Below are positions 36,090 to 45,844 of a stretch of DNA of 64,000 nt, in pieces. The position numbers were made by a program, and so were the translations under genes. This DNA comes from Marinagarivorans algicola. GTDB lineage: Bacteria > Pseudomonadota > Gammaproteobacteria > Pseudomonadales > Cellvibrionaceae. The stretch lies in the NCBI RefSeq assembly GCF_001292705.1, contig NZ_LGAK01000003.1, positions 121,283-185,282 on the forward strand. Reading direction: 5' to 3'. The notes below the pieces were generated by a model. That model was not told the origin of the DNA. It did no database searches and worked only from the letters and a program-made list of their open reading frames with translations. Within the stretch, counting starts at the first letter, position 1. Each line of letters begins with the position of its first letter.

Positions 36090-37820
36090 CTACATTTTAT
36101 ACTCGAAGTCTTTAAATACAATACGACGAATACGAATTTTATCGCTGTTACTCCAACCATTCTTCATTTCCCAAATCAGCTTATTACCCATGTTACCCGG
36201 CGCATCCCAATCCCAATTAAGAGGCGCTTTTAATGTGATCAAGCTACACCCTTTAGCGTTGGTACTGTAAGGCTCTTGGTTATTGTTATCTACCATCCAC
36301 TTGGCCGTACTGGCACCGCCAGGACCATTGGGGTTTGCTTCACCCTCATAGTTAACGCGAAAGCCAAAGGTCGGTAAATTGCCTGCTGCACGGTTGGTTT
36401 CGTAGTCGATATAAATATCAGCGCCACTGAATTTAAAGGCAGACGCCTCGCCGCTCATATCTGCCGGCGGTGCAAATTTAAAACCAGTAAAAATGCTAGC
36501 ATTGGAATAAGCAATGGCTTTGCCGGACGCCGTATTTTCAGTTTCGAGCTTAGCGTTCGCATCCCACACTTCTTGCAATACCCAATGGCCGTGTAAACCC
36601 AATGTTTTACCCGACACCTCACCTACTTGGCTGCCATCAAATAAAACAAAGTCGTTAGCGGTCACCTCAGAATCACCCGAGCAATCAGAAGGAACAGCGG
36701 CAGTCCCTACCGTACCAGGATCCGCTTCATACGGCGCTTTATTACCTTCTAGCCCTCGCACAACAATGGCGCGAATACTGGCCGCATCAACAGAGGCGGT
36801 AAAATCTAACGAGAGCTTACCGTCAGTCACTTGAATATCTTTTGCTTCAACCACAAAAGGCTTATCGTGGCCACGTTGAGCTAAAGGATCGACATTGCTG
36901 GCAATACTCTGCCCTTCTGCGGTAACGTCAAATACTCGGTTACCCGCGTTTTGTGGCCCAAACCAACCTTCCATAATATACAGCTTAACGTCATAACTGC
37001 CGTCTTTTACAGGAAAATCATAAGTAAACTCACCCCAACGCTCGGTACGGTATAAGTCTAGATCTTGTTGCGCAACACCTTCAATATTAAAAAGATCGGT
37101 TAATGCACCGGTGTTGCCTGCATTCGAGTAAAAGTCAGCGGTAAATTCAGTGCCGTCTTGTAGTGTGATGGCTTTACCACCTGCATTAATCGCATAAAGG
37201 TCAACAAGCTCGCCGTCACCTGTCGGGGCGCTAGAGCTGCTCATGTCGGTGTCGGTATTACACCAGTTAGTATCACTTGAATATTTATTGATATATTTGG
37301 CCATTTCAACGGCGCGATTGCGACAAGCCGCATCGGTACAGGCCATATTAAAACCAGCTGCCATTTTAGCCTCTAAGTACTGGGCCAGCTGTGCATGCGT
37401 GGTTTCTTTTAAATCATTAGGCTCGATCGCCTGAACTGGGCCGGGGAAGACCATGCCGTTATAGGTACCGTGACATTGCGTACAGTTAATGGGGCCGCCT
37501 GTATAAAAATCTTCACCGGCGCTAACATCCACATCAGAGCAATCAGTTGTCGCTGCAGAACTTGAACTTACAGAACTTGAACTGATAGCGTTTACACTAC
37601 TCGCCGGCACACTCGAAACACTTGAACTTGACGATACTGCCACAGAAGACATCACCGAAGACACAGGCTCTGACGATACGGGTGCAGAAGATAACGGCGC
37701 TGAGGATACAGGAGCAGAAGAGGTATTCGGCTGACTACCCGAAACACATGCCGCCAATGAAATGGACAACAAGCCAGCCACTGACAACGCTTTGGTTAAT
37801 GAGATAATCTGTCTATGCAT
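36090..37820 (-). CDS. Lipoprotein: polyserine linker, c-type cytochrome, malectin-like domain and C-terminal lectin-like domain
   Basis: The protein has 576 residues. A signal peptide ends in a lipobox (SLAAC), so it is a lipoprotein. A Ser-rich linker of about 75 residues follows, then a class I cytochrome c module with one heme site CTQCH, a second short Ser linker, a malectin-like domain (VDLYAINAGGKAIT to IVVRGLEG) and a C-terminal beta-sandwich domain of about 190 residues, possibly carbohydrate-binding. The start at ATG 37820 has GGTGGAAA upstream; the frame extends farther without similarity. Similar multidomain cytochrome proteins in Cellvibrio, Saccharophagus and Teredinibacter are thought to pass electrons to polysaccharide-oxidising enzymes. 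It probably binds polysaccharide at the cell surface. Confidence 0.82.
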   Translation of the reverse strand: MHRQIISLTKALSVAGLLSISLAACVSGSQPNTSSAPVSSAPLSSAPVSSEPVSSVMSSVAVSSSSSVSSVPASSVNAISSSSVSSSSAATTDCSDVDVSAGEDFYTGGPINCTQCHGTYNGMVFPGPVQAIEPNDLKETTHAQLAQYLEAKMAAGFNMACTDAACRNRAVEMAKYINKYSSDTNWCNTDTDMSSSSAPTGDGELVDLYAINAGGKAITLQDGTEFTADFYSNAGNTGALTDLFNIEGVAQQDLDLYRTERWGEFTYDFPVKDGSYDVKLYIMEGWFGPQNAGNRVFDVTAEGQSIASNVDPLAQRGHDKPFVVEAKDIQVTDGKLSLDFTASVDAASIRAIVVRGLEGNKAPYEADPGTVGTAAVPSDCSGDSEVTANDFVLFDGSQVGEVSGKTLGLHGHWVLQEVWDANAKLETENTASGKAIAYSNASIFTGFKFAPPADMSGEASAFKFSGADIYIDYETNRAAGNLPTFGFRVNYEGEANPNGPGGASTAKWMVDNNNQEPYSTNAKGCSLITLKAPLNWDWDAPGNMGNKLIWEMKNGWSNSDKIRIRRIVFKDFEYKM

Positions 37821-38024
37821 GAATGTTTCCACCGTAATTATTGACATGCGCACAAGCACTGCCATGAAGGATATACCTGAATAATCTCTACTCACTTGAG
37901 CGCTCATAGGTTGAGCACTACAGGTGCAGCACGATCTTCAGTGTAAAGAAAACAAACATTAACGCAGGCGACTAAATCACAGTCACGGCATTAATGTTTG
38001 CAGATTGTGCGACATATCACACAG

Positions 38025-41000
38025 CTATGGCACACTCACCGGTTCAAGTTCACTAACACTCTGCTTTTGCCCTTTTAGATCTTTAGAAATCAGCATATAT
38101 AAAGAAGGGATAACAAATAGCGTAAATAACGTTCCTATCGCCATACCACCCACCAATACCAAACCAATAGAGTTTCTTGCCTCGGCGCCAGCGCCTGTAA
38201 CCAACACCAGCGGAAAGTGACCTGCAACAGTTGCAAGGGTAGTCATTAAAATAGGGCGTAAACGCGTTGACGCAGACTCTTTCACCGCAGCCAGTTTAGT
38301 CAGGCCCTGCTCTTGCATTTTATTGGCAAACTCAACCACCAAAATACCATTTTTAGCCACTAAACCAATTAATGTCACCAAGCCCACCTGCGAGTAAATA
38401 TTGAGTGTCGTAGTGAAAGCATCCGTCCAAAACGGCACCATTGGGCTAAGCATTTTCCAAAAAGTAAAAATAAGCGCACCAAAAAAGGCCAATGGAACCG
38501 AACCGGCCAAAATAACAAACGGGTCGCGAAAGCTATTAAACTGCGCAGCCAACACCAAAAAGATCAGTACCAACGCCAGTATCATAGCCGGAATAAATTT
38601 ATTCCCTTCACTGCGCAATTGCCGCGACTCGCCGGTATAGTCAATCATGTAACCGGCAGGCATTATTTTAGCCGCTTCATCTTCTAAATAAGCCAAGGCT
38701 TTATCTAAAGGCTGTATTGCCACACCGCTTAATTTAACCGCATTTAATTGCTGAAAGCGGTTTAATGAGCGCGGTACCGTTTCGCGCTCTAGTGTGGCCA
38801 GTGTATTTAAAGGTACCAACGTTCCTTGTGGGCCAGTCACATAAATATTGCCCAACTGCTCAGGCGTTAAACGCTCCGCACGTTCTATTTGAGGAATAAC
38901 GCGGTAGCTACGGCCTTCAATATTAAAGCGGTTCACATAAGCACCACTCATCATAACCGCCACATCGCGACCCACTTGCGACATATTCAAACCTAAATCG
39001 GCCACCTTATCGCGATCAATATTAACGCGTGTTTGCGGCTGATCAATTTTTGTATCAATAATAGGGGGAAAGGCAAACATGCCACTTGTTGTGGCGCGCT
39101 GTTTTAATTCTTCGGCAATTTTTAAGATTTCTTCGGGCTCTGCCGTTGAGGCCAGCACGAATTCAACAGGGAAGTCGCCGCCGCCAGGCAGTGCCGGTGG
39201 CGTCACCGGGAAGATCCTAAGCCCAGGGTTTTGATGCAGCATGCCTTGTGCTTCAGGCAAAATTTCAAACACACTGCGCTCGCGCTCATCCCACGGTTTT
39301 AATGCCATACCACTAAAGCCACCCGAAGGGTTCACAATTTGAAAAGTGAAATCGGTTTCTTCAAAGCTCATAAACACACGGTTAGCCTCTTTGGCATACA
39401 GGCTTGCCTGGTCAATGGTAGAGTCTGGCGCGCCCTGCACAATACCAAAAATAATGCCTTGATCTTCTGTAGGAGCCAGCTCTTTTGGCGAGAGAATAAA
39501 CATTGGTATACACAATAGGCTAATCACCACCCACACGGTGTATACCGCCGGACGGGTGTTTAATGTGGTATCGAGCATGCGGTTATAACGGCACTTAATA
39601 CGATCAAAGGTGCGACTTACAAACCCCGCAAAACCCCGCTCACTTTCATTTTTACGTAAAAAAGACGCTGACATAATAGGCGATAGCGTTAGGGCTACCA
39701 CACCCGAAATCGTCACAGCACCGGCCAACGTAAAGGCAAACTCTTTAAACAAACTACCGGTTAAGCCGCCTTGCAAACCAATCGGTAAATAGACGGCCAC
39801 CAATGTTGCCGTCATGGCAATAACAGGGCCGACCAGCTCACGGGCACCTAGCATGGCCGCTTCTATTTTGCCCTTGCCCTCACTCATGTGACGCTCAACG
39901 TTTTCGACCACCACAATCGCATCATCAACCACCAAACCCACCGACAGCACAATCGCCAATAACGTCAGCAGGTTGACACTAAAGCCAAACAGCTGCATTA
40001 AAAACACGGCGCCAATTAAAGAGACAGGGATTGCAATCACAGGAATAATAACCGAGCGCAAAGAACCTAAAAACAAAAAGATCACTAAAATAACAATCGC
40101 GAGGGTTTCTATGAGCGTGCTCACCACCTCAACAATGGAGCTTTCAATATAGCGTGTCGAGTCATAAGCCACGCGCGCTTCTAAACCTTTTGGCAAGCTC
40201 GCTTGCAGTACGGCCATTTCTTCACGAACCAAGCCAATCACATCGAGCCAATTGGCATTCGGCAATGGCCAAATACCCATAAAAATAGCGGTTTGGCCAG
40301 AGTAGGCCACCTCTAAATCATAGGAGTCAGAGCCTAGTTCAACCTCGGCAATATCACGCAGGCGTACAATAGCGCCACCCTCATTGCGCAACACTAATTG
40401 CTTAAATTCGTTGACTGTTTTTAAATCGGTATTGGCCGCCAAATTAACTTGAACAAAATTGCCTTTTGTTGACCCTAGCGCGGCCAGATAATTATTGGCA
40501 ACCAGCGCTTGGTGCATTTGAGCCGGTGAAATATTATAAGCCGCCATGCTATCCGGGTTTAACCACACACGCATCGCATAATTGCGCGCACCTAAAATTT
40601 CGGCTCGCTGTACCCCTTCAATCGCCGATAAACGCGGCTGAACAACACGGGTTAAAAAGTCAGTAATTTGGTTATCTTTAAGAATGTCTGAAGAAAAACT
40701 CAAGTACGCCGCCGCAACGGTTGAATCGGCAGACTCAACATTAATCACGGGTATCTCGGCTTCTGGCGGTAAATCACCTCGTACCTGATTCACCTTTGAG
40801 GTCACCTCAGAGAGCGCCTTAATCGGATCATAATTAAGCTCTAAACGCACCTTAATCGTCGAGAAACCTTGTCGGCTTTCAGACTGAATATAATCAATAC
40901 CATCAGCCCCTGAAATAGCACGCTCCAGCGGCGTGGTAATAAAGCCACGCACTAATTCCGCACTCGCACCCACATAAGCGGTTGTTACTGTCACTACCGC

Positions 41001-41126
41001 ATTATCATTGCGTGGGTACTGCCTAATGCTTAACGAGCTAATAGCTTGTAAGCCCGCAATCACAATCACCAGGTTGATCACAATGGCCAGCACGGGCTTG
41101 CGAACAAAAATATCCGTAAAACTCAT
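38025..41126 (-). CDS. RND efflux pump, inner-membrane transporter (AcrB/MexF type)
   Basis: The protein has 1033 residues, normal for the hydrophobe/amphiphile efflux (HAE1) family. It starts MSFTDIFVRKPVLAIVINL. The proton-relay Asp pair is in SVGLVVDDAIVVVENVERHM. Twelve membrane helices are split as 1+5 and 1+5 by two large periplasmic pore and docking domains. With the adaptor gene 15 bases upstream it forms a drug or metabolite efflux pump. The outer-membrane channel (TolC-like) is not in the window, so it uses a shared one. No local regulator is present. Confidence 0.96.
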   Translation of the reverse strand: MSFTDIFVRKPVLAIVINLVIVIAGLQAISSLSIRQYPRNDNAVVTVTTAYVGASAELVRGFITTPLERAISGADGIDYIQSESRQGFSTIKVRLELNYDPIKALSEVTSKVNQVRGDLPPEAEIPVINVESADSTVAAAYLSFSSDILKDNQITDFLTRVVQPRLSAIEGVQRAEILGARNYAMRVWLNPDSMAAYNISPAQMHQALVANNYLAALGSTKGNFVQVNLAANTDLKTVNEFKQLVLRNEGGAIVRLRDIAEVELGSDSYDLEVAYSGQTAIFMGIWPLPNANWLDVIGLVREEMAVLQASLPKGLEARVAYDSTRYIESSIVEVVSTLIETLAIVILVIFLFLGSLRSVIIPVIAIPVSLIGAVFLMQLFGFSVNLLTLLAIVLSVGLVVDDAIVVVENVERHMSEGKGKIEAAMLGARELVGPVIAMTATLVAVYLPIGLQGGLTGSLFKEFAFTLAGAVTISGVVALTLSPIMSASFLRKNESERGFAGFVSRTFDRIKCRYNRMLDTTLNTRPAVYTVWVVISLLCIPMFILSPKELAPTEDQGIIFGIVQGAPDSTIDQASLYAKEANRVFMSFEETDFTFQIVNPSGGFSGMALKPWDERERSVFEILPEAQGMLHQNPGLRIFPVTPPALPGGGDFPVEFVLASTAEPEEILKIAEELKQRATTSGMFAFPPIIDTKIDQPQTRVNIDRDKVADLGLNMSQVGRDVAVMMSGAYVNRFNIEGRSYRVIPQIERAERLTPEQLGNIYVTGPQGTLVPLNTLATLERETVPRSLNRFQQLNAVKLSGVAIQPLDKALAYLEDEAAKIMPAGYMIDYTGESRQLRSEGNKFIPAMILALVLIFLVLAAQFNSFRDPFVILAGSVPLAFFGALIFTFWKMLSPMVPFWTDAFTTTLNIYSQVGLVTLIGLVAKNGILVVEFANKMQEQGLTKLAAVKESASTRLRPILMTTLATVAGHFPLVLVTGAGAEARNSIGLVLVGGMAIGTLFTLFVIPSLYMLISKDLKGQKQSVSELEPVSVP

Positions 41127-41141
41127 AACATTGCTCCGTGG

Positions 41142-42269
41142 TTATCGATTAGCCGGCGTAGGATCACGCTCAAAAGTAGGCACTACTGCATTATTGACCG
41201 CCACAGGAGCGCCATTACGTAACTTAAATAAACCGGCCGTGGCCACAACATCACCTTCTTGTACACCTTCTAGCACTTCGATAAAATCACCGCGGGCCTC
41301 GCCTAGCTGTACAAATTGCTGGGTGGCCTTTAGAGTTTTTTCGCCATTATCGTCTTCGCTCTCTTCTAAGACAAAGACTGAGTCGCCAAAGGTGGCATAG
41401 CGCACTGCCGTCAAAGGAATACTCAATACCGAGCGCTGTTCAGGCATAGCCACCGTGACCACAGCAAACATACCTGGCAATAATTTTTCGTCATCGTTAT
41501 TTAATTTTGCCTGCACTAATACATTGCGCGAATGAGTATTAACCTCGGGGTTAATGGCAGTCACAGTGCCCGTGTATATGCGGTCAGGCACGGCGTCGGT
41601 TTTAATGCGCACCTCTAAGCCCAGTTGTAAATCTTTTAAATTTTGTTGTGGTAAATTAAAGTTCACAAGTAAAGGGTTAGTCGTTTGCAAAGTCACAATC
41701 GCTTCACCTTTTTGAATGTCTTGGCCCAAATTAACCTTGCGAATACCTAAACGCCCAGAAAAAGGCGCTTTCACACTTTTTTTAGCCATGGTCACTTGAA
41801 GGTTTTCGACTTGCGCTTGCGCCGATTTATACTCAGCATCGGAGGCATCATATTGCGACTGTGAAACAACACTTTTTGCCAGCAGTTCTTTAGAGCGCAT
41901 TAAATTAGCCTTTGCTAACGCTAAACTGGCTTCGGCGGCACGCAGCTGGGCTTTTTCAGCATCGATATTTTGTTGCAGTAATAGCGCGCCTTTTTGTACT
42001 TCGCTGCCGGAGGTAAACAATATTTCATCGACACGACCTGAAAAATCAGCCGTAACAGTAACCCCGCGCACCGCTTCAAGCGTACCGACTGAACGTAACG
42101 TTTGCTCCCACTGTTCGCGCTTAATAAGCGTGCTCGAAACCACTTCTGCTGGGGGCTTCATGGTTTTACCTGCTTCAGCCATTGCTTGAAATTGCGTGAC
42201 TTTTAAACCCGCTAAAGCACCGATTAATAACAATAACCCCAATATCGTAACCACGTACCGAATAACCAT
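41142..42269 (-). CDS. RND efflux pump periplasmic adaptor (HlyD/AcrA family)
   Basis: The protein has 375 residues. An N-terminal membrane segment (about 8-25) precedes a barrel-sandwich lipoyl domain (VRGVTVTADFSGRVDEILFTSG), a helical hairpin (DAEKAQLRAAEASLALAKANLMRSKELLAKS) and the second lipoyl half SVKAPFSGRLGIRKVNLGQDI, then a beta-barrel and membrane-proximal domain. It lacks a lipobox, so it is anchored by the hydrophobic N-terminus. It bridges the RND pump and an outer-membrane channel. It is the promoter-proximal gene of the pair. Confidence 0.93.
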   Translation of the reverse strand: MVIRYVVTILGLLLLIGALAGLKVTQFQAMAEAGKTMKPPAEVVSSTLIKREQWEQTLRSVGTLEAVRGVTVTADFSGRVDEILFTSGSEVQKGALLLQQNIDAEKAQLRAAEASLALAKANLMRSKELLAKSVVSQSQYDASDAEYKSAQAQVENLQVTMAKKSVKAPFSGRLGIRKVNLGQDIQKGEAIVTLQTTNPLLVNFNLPQQNLKDLQLGLEVRIKTDAVPDRIYTGTVTAINPEVNTHSRNVLVQAKLNNDDEKLLPGMFAVVTVAMPEQRSVLSIPLTAVRYATFGDSVFVLEESEDDNGEKTLKATQQFVQLGEARGDFIEVLEGVQEGDVVATAGLFKLRNGAPVAVNNAVVPTFERDPTPANR

Positions 42270-42457
42270 AATAACTCCTGCGCACTAGTGAACGAGCAAA
42301 AATATTTTAGCCTTGAGCCGTATTTCAACAGTCAATAAAGGCATAATAAAAGACGCGCGGATAATAACACGCATACAGGGTAGATTAGAGCTGTAATCAG
42401 CACACTTTTTATGCATTCGCGCATGCGATACTGCCAATAAGCGATTAAGAGGATATT

Positions 42458-42649
42458 ATGAGCAATTTACTACTAATACTTGGCGCTCTATTCATAGGGC
42501 TTATCATCATGGTCAAGATTGCTGAATGGCAAAGCCGTCATCAAACCCAAGAAAACCGCCAAAGCATTAACAAGCTAAGCCGTTGGATTCTCCCGCTATT
42601 AGCGTTGGGATTTATCATCCAAATCATGACTTACTTTATGAATCAATAG
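42458..42649 (+). CDS. Small two-helix membrane protein
   Basis: The protein has 63 residues with hydrophobic helices at about 3-20 and 43-60 joined by a polar loop (EWQSRHQTQENRQS). An AGAGGAT ribosome site lies 7 bases before the ATG, and the gene is in an intergenic space with no overlapping candidate, so I take it as real. The function is unknown. It is divergent from the efflux operon. Confidence 0.65.
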   Translation: MSNLLLILGALFIGLIIMVKIAEWQSRHQTQENRQSINKLSRWILPLLALGFIIQIMTYFMNQ

Positions 42650-42720
42650 GGTATCAGCCATCGTTTGAGTGATGCTGCTATCGGGTCCTATGCTCTGTTC
42701 TGCCGATGGTGATGCCGCCT

Positions 42721-42749
42721 GACCATGCGCGAACCAGTTGCGCATGGTC
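42721..42749. other. 10-bp stem-loop downstream of sdaA
   Basis: GACCATGCGC (42721-42730) and GCGCATGGTC (42740-42749) are perfect complements across 9 bases, 23 bases after the sdaA stop codon. Without a T-run it is not a classical terminator; it may mark the 3' end or stabilise the message. Confidence 0.55.
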
Positions 42750-42771
42750 GCTGATGACTGCGCCAGACTAA

Positions 42772-44154
42772 TTAACACTCAATCACATTCACAGCCAGGC
42801 CACCGCGCGATGTCTCTTTATATTTATCGTTCATATCTAGGCCTGTATCACGCATGGTTTTAATGACCTTATCAAGAGGTACATAATGCGTACCATTACC
42901 TCGCAACGCCATCGATGCTGAGTTAATCGCTTTCATTGCTCCCATGGCATTGCGCTCTATACACGGTACTTGCACCAATCCGCCAATCGGGTCACAAGTC
43001 AGGCCTAAGTTGTGCTCCATGCCAATTTCAGCGGCATTTTCAATTTGCGCTGGCGAACCACCGGTCGCCGCGGCTAAGCCGGCCGCTGCCATAGCACACG
43101 CAGAGCCCACCTCACCCTGACAACCGACTTCAGCCCCCGAAATAGACGCATTTTCTTTAAATAGCGAGCCAACGGCCGCGGCAGTTAACATAAAGTGAAT
43201 AATGCCATCCTCATTGGCATCGGGGCAAAAATTCCAATAATAATTCAACACCGCAGGAATAATGCCTGCCGCACCATTCGTTGGCGCTGTGACAATACGA
43301 CCACCGCCGGCATTTTCCTCGTTCACCGCCAAGGCATATAAATTCACCCAATCCAAAGCCCCCAAAGAAGGCGTGATCATATCCATTGATGTTCTTGTGT
43401 TCAGGTCATGATAGAGACTGGCCGCACGGCGCTTAACATTTAACCCTCCAGGCAAAATCCCGTGGGTGCGTATGCCCTTATCAATGCAGGCTTTCATTGT
43501 TTGCCAAATAGATAAAATGCCTTGCCGTATCTCGCTCTGAGTACGCCACGTTTTTTCATTTTCCATCATCAGCTGGGCAATGGTTAAATTGTGCTGGTCA
43601 CACAATGCTAACAACTGCTCACAACTGTGAAAATCAAAAGGTAACTCAATAATATCTTCAGTAATCTCAACATCACCAAACGCGTTCTCTTCAACAATAA
43701 ATCCTCCGCCCGTTGAATAATAAGTTTTACTGAAAATCAGCACTTGAGCCGCATCATATGCCTCAATAACCATGCCATTGGCATGAAAATCTAAACGATC
43801 TATTCGGTGAAAAATAAGGTCGGTCGTCTCCACGAAGTCAATTTCATGCCTCTTTAACAAGGCCAGTCTCTGGTGAGCATTAATCGTCGCAACACGAGGC
43901 TCAACCCCATCAGGATCAACCGTATCAGGTAACGCACCCTCCAGCCCCATTAATACCGCTTGACCAGTCCCATGCCCTTTGCCCGTTGCCCCTAAAGAGC
44001 CGTATAGCTGGCAAACAACCCGGGCTGTCATATTCAACTGCCCTGCTGCCTCTAACCCATGCACAAAGCGATGTGCAGCGACCATAGGACCAACAGTATG
44101 CGAGCTCGATGGGCCAATACCCACTTTAAATAGGTCAAACAAACTAATTGCCAT
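42772..44154 (-). CDS. sdaA: L-serine dehydratase (single-chain)
   Basis: The protein has 460 residues. It deaminates L-serine to pyruvate using a [4Fe-4S] cluster. The N-terminal domain has [20 protein letters not shown], the central part [20 protein letters not shown], and the cluster Cys residues are in [16 protein letters not shown] and [15 protein letters not shown]. The C-terminus [12 protein letters not shown] carries the tail Cys typical of bacterial SdaA. It is a single transcription unit. Nothing unusual is seen. Confidence 0.97.
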   Translation of the reverse strand: MAISLFDLFKVGIGPSSSHTVGPMVAAHRFVHGLEAAGQLNMTARVVCQLYGSLGATGKGHGTGQAVLMGLEGALPDTVDPDGVEPRVATINAHQRLALLKRHEIDFVETTDLIFHRIDRLDFHANGMVIEAYDAAQVLIFSKTYYSTGGGFIVEENAFGDVEITEDIIELPFDFHSCEQLLALCDQHNLTIAQLMMENEKTWRTQSEIRQGILSIWQTMKACIDKGIRTHGILPGGLNVKRRAASLYHDLNTRTSMDMITPSLGALDWVNLYALAVNEENAGGGRIVTAPTNGAAGIIPAVLNYYWNFCPDANEDGIIHFMLTAAAVGSLFKENASISGAEVGCQGEVGSACAMAAAGLAAATGGSPAQIENAAEIGMEHNLGLTCDPIGGLVQVPCIERNAMGAMKAINSASMALRGNGTHYVPLDKVIKTMRDTGLDMNDKYKETSRGGLAVNVIEC

Positions 44155-44269
44155 AACAATCTCTCAAATCAATACGGGTTATAAAAATGTTTGAAGCGAT
44201 AATAGCTAGCCTCAAGAGATAAGCCATGAAAATAGCACGTTTGAATAGCGCACAGGCGAATAGATAGGC

Positions 44270-44302
44270 AAAAAAAATCCAGTGCTTTCTTAAACACTGG
44301 AT
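44270..44302 (-). terminator. Terminator of panD
   Basis: On the minus strand ATCCAGTG and CACTGGAT (44295-44302 and 44277-44284) form an 8-bp stem with a 10-base loop followed by seven or more T. It lies about 70 bases after the panD stop. Confidence 0.85.
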
Positions 44303-44372
44303 GGGGTTGTCGCGCTATAATTGAAGGCGCTGAGTGTACCGTGCAAGCAGCCAATCAACCTGCAAGAAAAAG

Positions 44373-44753
44373 CTAATCTTTTTGTATCGCAATGGTGTTT
44401 GCGGTGCGATCGATTGTGTTGCCTTCACCTAAATACACAAGCTTGGGTTTAAAGGCCTCTAGCTCGGCATCATCAAATTGCGCATACGCGGCAATAATAA
44501 CGCGATCGCCTACTTGTACTTTGCGCGCCGCAGCGCCGTTCATTGAAATTGTTTTAGAACCGGCTTCAGCCAAAATCACATAGGTGGTAAAGCGCTCACC
44601 ATTGTCGACATTATAAATATCAATGCGCTCAAACTCGCGTAAGCCTGCCAATGCCACAAGATCGCTATCAATAGCGCAAGAGCCGTCATACCACAACTCA
44701 GCCTGCGTCACCCTTGCCATGTGCAACTTGCCTTTAAGTAGGGTTGATTGCAT
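44373..44753 (-). CDS. panD: Aspartate 1-decarboxylase
   Basis: The protein has 126 residues. It makes beta-alanine from L-aspartate for pantothenate synthesis. The proenzyme cleavage site is Gly24-Ser25 in YDGSCAID; Ser25 becomes the pyruvoyl group. Other conserved parts are [32 protein letters not shown] and [19 protein letters not shown]. The length and arrangement are normal. It is 143 bases downstream of panC on the same strand, and a terminator follows, so panC-panD may be one transcript; panB is elsewhere. Confidence 0.97.
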   Translation of the reverse strand: MQSTLLKGKLHMARVTQAELWYDGSCAIDSDLVALAGLREFERIDIYNVDNGERFTTYVILAEAGSKTISMNGAAARKVQVGDRVIIAAYAQFDDAELEAFKPKLVYLGEGNTIDRTANTIAIQKD

Positions 44754-44896
44754 GAAGAAAACCTCTTATATATCTGATCTATACTGCGTAAATTACTGTA
44801 CATGATGGCGCACAGCAACGGATTAAAATTTCTTTGTTGACCCATTTTTGCTGCTTTGTGCAACCTGCGTCTGGCGTAGTATCTATTGCGGAATTA

Positions 44897-45748
44897 TTAG
44901 CCCAGCTCAACACTTACATTATCAATTAACCTCGCTCCTTGAGTGTACATAGCCCCCAAAATTGTCATTTGGGAGTCATCGCTGGCAGCAGGAAGCAAAC
45001 TGGCGCTCTCACAAATTGTGAGGTAATCTACTTTAAAGCCCGCCTCTTCTATTTGCTGTCGAGCCGTTTGCTCTAAGGCGTAAAAATCTGATGCCCCTGC
45101 GATTAACTGCTCGGCAATCCAGTTTAAGCTTTTATTGAGCTGGTTTGCATGCACGCGTTCGGCCGGCAAAATAAAACCATTGCGCGAGCTCATCGCTAAA
45201 CCATCGGCTTCACGGACAATATCACCGGCAACAATTTCTACCGGTATACATAAGTCTTCAACCATCCGGCGAATAATAGCTAATTGCTGATAATCTTTTA
45301 TACCAAAAATAGCTTTGTGTGGTTGCACGATATTAAATAGCTTAGTGACGACTGTGGTGACTCCTTCGAAATGCCCAGGCCTGCTTGCGCCACACAAAAC
45401 ATCGGCCATGCTAGGCACAATCACACGCGCCTGCTGATCCATTCCATTAGGATAGACTTCGTGTTCATCGGGGCAAAACAGGTAATCGCAACCTACCGAC
45501 TTCAACTTTTGAGTATCTTCTTTGAGCGTGCGCGGGTATTTATCCCAGTCCTCATTTAAGCCAAACTGCAAGCGATTAACAAAAATACTGGAAACCACCA
45601 CATCGCATAAGCTTTTGGCTTGCTCGACCAAGGCTAAATGCGCACGATGTAAATTACCCATCGTCGGCACGAAGCCAATGGTATGGCCCTGCTGACGGTG
45701 CTGCTCTAAAGCCTTGCGCAGGCCAATAATATGATGGAACGTTTGCAT
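44897..45748 (-). CDS. panC: Pantothenate synthetase
   Basis: The protein has 283 residues and joins pantoate with beta-alanine using ATP. The nucleotidyltransferase fold shows [15 protein letters not shown] at the N-terminus, [36 protein letters not shown], and MSSRNGFI, which is the KMSKS equivalent. The HxGH signature here reads His34-Arg-Ala-His37, with Ala where Gly is usual; both His are retained. FVNRLQFG also differs from the common FVNPLQFG. These changes may be lineage-typical. The gene is upstream of panD. Confidence 0.95.
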   Translation of the reverse strand: MQTFHHIIGLRKALEQHRQQGHTIGFVPTMGNLHRAHLALVEQAKSLCDVVVSSIFVNRLQFGLNEDWDKYPRTLKEDTQKLKSVGCDYLFCPDEHEVYPNGMDQQARVIVPSMADVLCGASRPGHFEGVTTVVTKLFNIVQPHKAIFGIKDYQQLAIIRRMVEDLCIPVEIVAGDIVREADGLAMSSRNGFILPAERVHANQLNKSLNWIAEQLIAGASDFYALEQTARQQIEEAGFKVDYLTICESASLLPAASDDSQMTILGAMYTQGARLIDNVSVELG

Positions 45749-45844
45749 AGTATCTCTAATATTAAAACTCTATTTCAGCGACTGCCCAAGCCAATAACGT
45801 GTTCATTCAACCAGGGTACTCTGATTCACCCAAGCACAATCGCC

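Noticed and set aside
44169..44354. A 61-codon open frame between panD and sdaA
   Set aside because: It overlaps the panD terminator and has no ribosome site or family features.
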